Assembly: GCA_041695085.1 (NCBI GenBank)
Contig: JBGFRO010000009.1
Location: 66,925 to 130,924, forward strand
DNA: 64,000 nucleotides
Source: DYFT01 sp041695085
Lineage (GTDB): Bacteria > Bacteroidota > Ignavibacteria > UBA10030
Direction: 5' to 3'
Both the position numbers and the translations under genes were made by a program. Below, piece after piece: positions 60,706 to 64,000 of this stretch (positions are counted from its first letter, which is position 1; every line of letters starts with the position of its first letter). The notes beneath the pieces are model-generated. The model made no database searches, had not been told where the DNA came from, and saw only the letters and a list, made by a program, of their open reading frames with translations.

Positions 60706-61458
60706 ATGAAGACGCGCATCGCGGTAACATTCATCGTAGCTTTGGTGATTGCGTTGACCGCCTTTACGATTCCGACGGCTGCGCAGGTAACGCTTCAGGC
60801 AGGCGGAGGAATCGGGCTTGTGTTTCCCCAAGCGGATTACGGCGGCTCGACAATCGACTATTACAACGGAACGAAATACGGACTTGGGAGCGGCTTCAAT
60901 GTGCACGCCAAGGGGCGGATCGTAGTCGTCGGCTTCCGGCTTGCGGGGAAAATCTCTTACTCCTCCCTCTCAAACGACGGCAACTCGGAACCTGGACAGG
61001 GAAAGGTAGAGGTGAGTCATAGCCATCTTTCCGTCAAAGTCGGTCCCGAATTCCACCTGGCCGTCCCCCTGATGCCCTTCACGCCTTACCTCGGAGCGAA
61101 CGTAGCACTGAACAGAATTGGTGGGGAGACAACGTTTCAGGGTGTTTCGAGAGTCTCCAGCGCTACCTACTCGATGGAGTCTGCAACGAGACTTGGCTTG
61201 GGATTAACTGGGGGATTACTCGTCAGCTTCAGACCGCTGACTTCCCTCGATATCAATGTGGGCTACAACTTGGTCAACTTGAGCGGCAAGGAATGGAAAG
61301 ATATGAACCCGACACAGGATCAACGAATCGACACGTACCTCGCACTGAACGACGAGAAGGATCCCGCATACGCACCGTCGAGCGATCGGCACGTCGTGTC
61401 GTCAGCACGAAATATCCACACACTGGAAATCAAAGCGACGATATTATTTGGATTGTAG
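60706..61458 (+). CDS. Outer-membrane beta-barrel protein
   Basis: 250 residues with a signal peptide (AVTFIVALVIALTAFTIPTA, cleavage near AAQ). The mature part is a set of alternating strands, for example VTLQAGGGIGLVFPQADYGG, FRLAGKISYSSLS, GPEFHLAVPLMPFTPYLGAN, ALNRIGGETTF, LGLGLTGGLLVSFRPLTSLD, ending IHTLEIKATILFGL with the aromatic/aliphatic last residue of barrels. An AAAGGAG ribosome site is upstream of the ATG. Function unknown; monocistronic and followed by a terminator. Confidence 0.8.
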   Translation: MKTRIAVTFIVALVIALTAFTIPTAAQVTLQAGGGIGLVFPQADYGGSTIDYYNGTKYGLGSGFNVHAKGRIVVVGFRLAGKISYSSLSNDGNSEPGQGKVEVSHSHLSVKVGPEFHLAVPLMPFTPYLGANVALNRIGGETTFQGVSRVSSATYSMESATRLGLGLTGGLLVSFRPLTSLDINVGYNLVNLSGKEWKDMNPTQDQRIDTYLALNDEKDPAYAPSSDRHVVSSARNIHTLEIKATILFGL

Positions 61459-61579
61459 GACTCGAGACGCACCAGCTTCCACCATCGCAGGTTTCTCTCT
61501 TCTCGACCCGCCGTGTCCCCTTTCGTGGAACGTGTGCTGGGGGGTCATTCATTGAGAACTACAGGGTCCCAAAAAGAAA

Positions 61580-61618
61580 AACTCCCGGCCGGTGCGAGCC
61601 AGACCGGGAGTTATTTTT
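61580..61618 (+). terminator. Rho-independent terminator after the barrel gene
   Basis: Stem AACTCCCGG and its complement (61604-61612) with a 15-base loop, then ATTTTT. On the opposite strand, the stretch 61711-61750 (AAAAGGAA and TTCCTTTT around 24 bases) may end the pirin gene. Nothing else was found in 61459-61788. Confidence 0.8.
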
Positions 61619-61788
61619 CCCTAAGCGACGTTTTCTATCTTCCTATTTCGGATCAGATGTCGAGGTTCTGTGTTGCAGTGCGGGTGGAGGAAGATGCTTG
61701 CGGAAAAAGTAAAAGGAATTCACCTCACCGCCGGCAAGCGATTTCCTTTTGAGGGGGGCTCTGTGCCGTGCAGAAGCCATGCCTTCTT

Positions 61789-62697
61789 TCAACCGTGCTT
61801 GATGAATGTCCCATCCTGCAATTCAGTGATGGCCTGATGAAGTTCTTCTCGCGTGTTCATCACGATAGGACCGTACCAAGCGACCGGTTCTTTGATCGGT
61901 GTCCCTGAGACAAGCAAGAACCTGATCCCCTCCTCTCCCGCCTGCACAACGATCTCATCACCGCTGTCGAACAGAACGAGAGATCGGTTTCCCGTCATTT
62001 CTCGAACCAGCGTGTCGCCCTCGGCCCCCACCCGTTCAGTAAGAACTCCGAATGGCTGTGAAGCATCACGGAAAATGCCGCTCCCTTCAAAGACGTAGGC
62101 GAACGCGTGTCTCGACGATTCAACAGGGATGCGTTTCTTCTTGTGGGGCGGAATCCACACGTCGAGATATCTCGGGTCGGCGGCGATGCCGTCGACCGGA
62201 CCCTGCTTCCCCCAGAACGAGCCACAGATTACCCGCACGCGGGTCCCATCGTCATCGATCACTTCCGGAATTTCTGTGCTGGGGATATCCTGATAACGCG
62301 GTTTAGTCATTTTGAGGGACGACGGCAAATTCGCCCACAATTGAAAGCCATGCATCTTACCCTGTGGATTCCCCCGTGGCATTTCCTGATGAAGTATGCC
62401 GCTGCCGGCGGTCATCCACTGCACATCTCCATCACCGAGCAAGCCAGAATTTCCGAGACTGTCTTGATGATGCACCGTGCCGGCCAACACGTAGGTTATC
62501 GTCTCGATCCCTCTGTGTGGATGCCACGGGAAACCACGCAGATAGTCTTCTGGATTCTCATTACGGAAGTCATCTAACAACAAGAACGGGTCGTAGTCCG
62601 CCGTATCGCCGAAACCAAAAGCTCTTCGCAGACGCACACCGGCTCCTTCGATAGTTGGCCTTGATTGAACGATACGCTTGACGGGTCGAATAGACAT
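61789..62697 (-). CDS. Pirin family protein
   Basis: 302 residues from the ATG at 62697, with GGAGGAG upstream. Cupin metal ligands: FPWHPHRGIETITYVLAGTV (His59, His61) and TAGSGILHQEMP (His103, Glu105), as in pirins. The C-terminal cupin includes VFEGSGIFRDASQPFGVL. Pirins bind iron; some act as quercetinase-like dioxygenases. Cytoplasmic. A possible weak terminator lies at its 3' end. Confidence 0.93.
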   Translation of the reverse strand: MSIRPVKRIVQSRPTIEGAGVRLRRAFGFGDTADYDPFLLLDDFRNENPEDYLRGFPWHPHRGIETITYVLAGTVHHQDSLGNSGLLGDGDVQWMTAGSGILHQEMPRGNPQGKMHGFQLWANLPSSLKMTKPRYQDIPSTEIPEVIDDDGTRVRVICGSFWGKQGPVDGIAADPRYLDVWIPPHKKKRIPVESSRHAFAYVFEGSGIFRDASQPFGVLTERVGAEGDTLVREMTGNRSLVLFDSGDEIVVQAGEEGIRFLLVSGTPIKEPVAWYGPIVMNTREELHQAITELQDGTFIKHG

Positions 62698-62929
62698 GTT
62701 TTTCTCCTCCAGTGGTGTTAGGAAGGCGTGTATGAGAACACAGCGGGGCGGTGGCACGTTCCGGAGGGCATCTTGGTACGAATGCCCGTCCTTCCCCCTA
62801 CGTTCTGCACTTCACTTAAGGCCAAAACTATAGGAATTCCTCCCAAAATCAATCGACCGGCTAAGATTGAAGGGTGCTACGGCGAGGAGGGAACGATTCG
62901 TAGGTGGAACTCTTGAACGCTAAGCGGCA

Positions 62930-62958
62930 CTTGACAGTGTGACCGAATGCGCATAAAA
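62930..62958 (+). promoter_or_regulatory. Consensus promoter upstream of the FmdB-type gene
   Basis: TTGACA at 62930-62935, 17-bp spacer, TAAAAT at 62953-62958. The gene begins 63 bp downstream. The rest of 62698-62929 shows no gene. Confidence 0.8.
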
Positions 62959-63020
62959 TAGAATAGTTCCAATTTCACTTTTTCCTCGAAACCATCGTTC
63001 TGCCGAAAGGAGGTTCTGTT

Positions 63021-63188
63021 ATGCCGACGTATGAGTATCGCTGCATGGATTGCCACAAAGAATTCACAGTCGTCACCACCATCACGGAACACGACAAAAC
63101 CCCTGCGCCGGCCTGTCCGAACTGCAATAGCAGGAACGTTCATCAGCTTTTTACCAGTGTGAACGTTCAGACGTCGAAGAAATCATAG
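63021..63188 (+). CDS. FmdB-type zinc ribbon protein
   Basis: 55 residues: MPTYEYRCMDCHKEFTVV at the start, with Cys8, Cys11, Cys32 and Cys35 forming a zinc ribbon. This is the FmdB/CxxC family; the cellular role is unclear. GGAGG ribosome site (AAAGGAGG) seven bases in front. It follows the consensus promoter and precedes a Rho-N-domain gene by 63 bp. Confidence 0.9.
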   Translation: MPTYEYRCMDCHKEFTVVTTITEHDKTPAPACPNCNSRNVHQLFTSVNVQTSKKS

Positions 63189-63251
63189 TCCAGACCGTGC
63201 AAGGGCAGCGGCTGCCCCATCACACAATGGCATCTTGAAAGGAGCTCCAGC

Positions 63252-63572
63252 ATGAACTATACCTACTATCAACTCAGCAAGATGACGGTGGCACAATTGA
63301 GGGAGATTGCCCAAGGCGTTGAGAGCGAGGAGCTGAAAGGTTTCAGCACCATGCACAAGGAGAAGCTTTTGCCTCTTCTTTGTAAGGCGCTCCACATCGA
63401 AGTGCCACACCATCACGTGGAAGGGATTGATAAGACCGGCATCAAACAACAGATCCGAGCCCTCAAGGCAAAACGGGATGCAGCTATACAACGGAAGGAG
63501 ACCGCGGAGCTACAGACAATTCGCAGGCAGATCCACAACCTGAAGCGCGAACTGCGGAAACATATGGTGTGA
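63252..63572 (+). CDS. Rho N-terminal-domain-like small protein
   Basis: 106 residues. The N-terminal 45 (YQLSKMTVAQLREIAQGVES, LKGFSTMHKEKLLPLLCKAL) match the Rho N-terminal / SAP-like domain (KMTVAQLREIA and the KEKLLPLL motif). The rest is a highly charged helix (KQQIRALKAKRDAAIQRKET, IRRQIHNLKRELRKHMV). Probably a nucleic-acid-binding cytoplasmic protein; no other domain. Likely co-transcribed with the FmdB-type gene, since no terminator lies between. A hairpin follows its stop. Confidence 0.85.
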   Translation: MNYTYYQLSKMTVAQLREIAQGVESEELKGFSTMHKEKLLPLLCKALHIEVPHHHVEGIDKTGIKQQIRALKAKRDAAIQRKETAELQTIRRQIHNLKRELRKHMV

Positions 63573-63600
63573 TGGAGTGCAGGAGACGAAGAAACATGAT

Positions 63601-63638
63601 CCAACTGGAAGGGATGCGCTGGCATCTCTTCCAGCTGG
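63601..63638 (+). terminator. Hairpin after the Rho-N-domain gene
   Basis: Stem CCAACTGGAAGGGATGC pairs with GCATCTCTTCCAGCTGG (15 of 17 Watson-Crick, plus one GT pair), loop GCTG. No T-run follows, so it may be a terminator of weak type or a processing hairpin. Confidence 0.5.
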
Positions 63639-63718
63639 ATGAGCACTCAAAGACCACGTAACCGCTGCGTGGTCAATCCTCCGCTGTTTCTCCATGAACC
63701 GAAGAGACGATTGCGTAC

Positions 63719-63871
63719 CTACGCCTGCGGCTCCGACTTTACAAGTCCAACCACATTCCCTTCTGGTTCGGCAAAGAGCGCAAAAGTCACTATCCCCGGA
63801 ACCGTCGTGGTAGGCACTTCCACCGTTTCAGCAAGACGAAGGTTTCCTTCCTCATCGAAAGAAACCTTCAA
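63719..63871 (-). pseudogene. Remnant of a VOC (glyoxalase-fold) protein
   Basis: The minus strand encodes about 50 residues, VSFDEEGNLRLAETVEVPTT then TVPGIVTFALFAEPEGNVVG and LVKSEPQA with a stop at 63719. PGIVTFALFAEPEGNVVGL is the C-terminal half of a VOC domain protein. A stop codon lies directly upstream (near 63880) in the same frame. The usual length is 120-130 residues, so the N-terminal half is missing. Confidence 0.65.
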
Positions 63872-63886
63872 CCCGACTCACAGGAA

Positions 63887-64000
63887 TCAACCTCGCAGCA
63901 GCTTTTCCGCTGCTGCCTTGAGACTGCTCCGGGGATAGCGGCTGAGCAGTTGCTGCAGTGATGCGCGAGCAAGAGCTGCGTTCCCCCGCAAACGATATGC
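63887..64000 (-). CDS. C-terminal end of a TPR-like protein (runs off the window)
   Basis: The last 37 residues of a gene that starts beyond the window, ending RASLQQLLSRYPRSSLKAAA then EKLLRG and a stop at 63887. The helical pattern with SRYPRSS is that of TPR/outer-membrane assembly-type repeats (YbgF/CpoB-like); no further assignment is possible. Confidence 0.5.
   Translation of the reverse strand, partial: AYRLRGNAALARASLQQLLSRYPRSSLKAAAEKLLRG

Overview
The window is one continuous piece of a bacterial chromosome of moderate GC content. It looks like the Bacteroidota / Ignavibacteriota (Chlorobi-group) lineage. The signs are a secreted sugar dehydrogenase ending in a type IX secretion sorting domain of the FNPxTxI kind, a SusC-type TonB-dependent receptor with a carboxypeptidase-like N-domain plus DUF4249 lipoproteins, a DUF3276 (PUR-alpha-like) protein, DUF4159/DUF4175 proteins, and a MurE with the DNPR motif (meso-diaminopimelate peptidoglycan, so a Gram-negative type wall). 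The species cannot be named from sequence alone.

Layout. 1-10.8 kb: secreted M28 peptidase (cut by the window edge), secreted amidohydrolase, secreted S9 peptidase, Cys/Met-metabolism PLP enzyme, DUF423 membrane protein, SufS-like class V aminotransferase, a small exported protein and a TerC/Alx membrane protein. 10.8-14.4 kb: a TonB receptor operon with one intact DUF4249 lipoprotein and one internally deleted copy. 14.6-17.7 kb: HAD hydrolase, metallophosphoesterase, GHL10 glycoside-hydrolase-like lipoprotein or secreted protein, Hsp20. 18.4-20.7 kb: a regulatory cassette (sigma factor, XRE-type DNA-binding protein, ImmA/IrrE metallopeptidase) followed by DUF3276; the sigma and DUF3276 genes share a conserved upstream element. 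21.2-28.6 kb: an ABC exporter of MacAB type, divergent from a sigma54-activator / histidine kinase pair, with a sigma54-like promoter and two TGTCC-N6-GGACA sites between them. 28.6-29.7 kb: Ada-type DNA alkylation repair.

30.0-49.3 kb is a near-complete division and cell wall (dcw) cluster: mraZ, rsmH, ftsL, ftsI (with PASTA domains), murE, murF, mraY, murD, ftsW, murG, a PH-like membrane protein, murC, murB, ftsQ, ftsA, a four-helix-bundle gene, ftsZ. It makes the UDP-MurNAc-pentapeptide and lipid II precursors and the divisome core; murA and ddl are not in it. An upstream promoter is followed by three TGGGR boxes, as expected for MraZ autoregulation. 49.5-53.7 kb: DUF4159 and DUF4175 envelope proteins. 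53.8-56.4 kb: P-II, Amt and an outer-membrane porin-like protein (nitrogen uptake). 57.1-59.0 kb: ECF sigma, anti-sigma, and a TonB-C-domain protein in one operon. 59.2-64 kb: T9SS-exported sugar dehydrogenase, outer-membrane beta-barrel, pirin, FmdB zinc ribbon, Rho-N-domain protein, a VOC remnant and the end of a TPR protein.

Intergenic regions hold several dispersed repeats: a 167-bp element in two copies (one split by a 235-bp insertion, the other sitting in a broken TPR gene), a palindromic MITE-like element in two copies, and REP-like units with CCGAAATC ends. No tRNA, rRNA, CRISPR array, transposase or prophage gene was seen. No clear new defence or biosynthetic system is present; the most interesting regions are the sigma/XRE/ImmA cassette with its shared promoter element, the sigma54 two-component/ABC exporter intergenic region, and the nested repeats.
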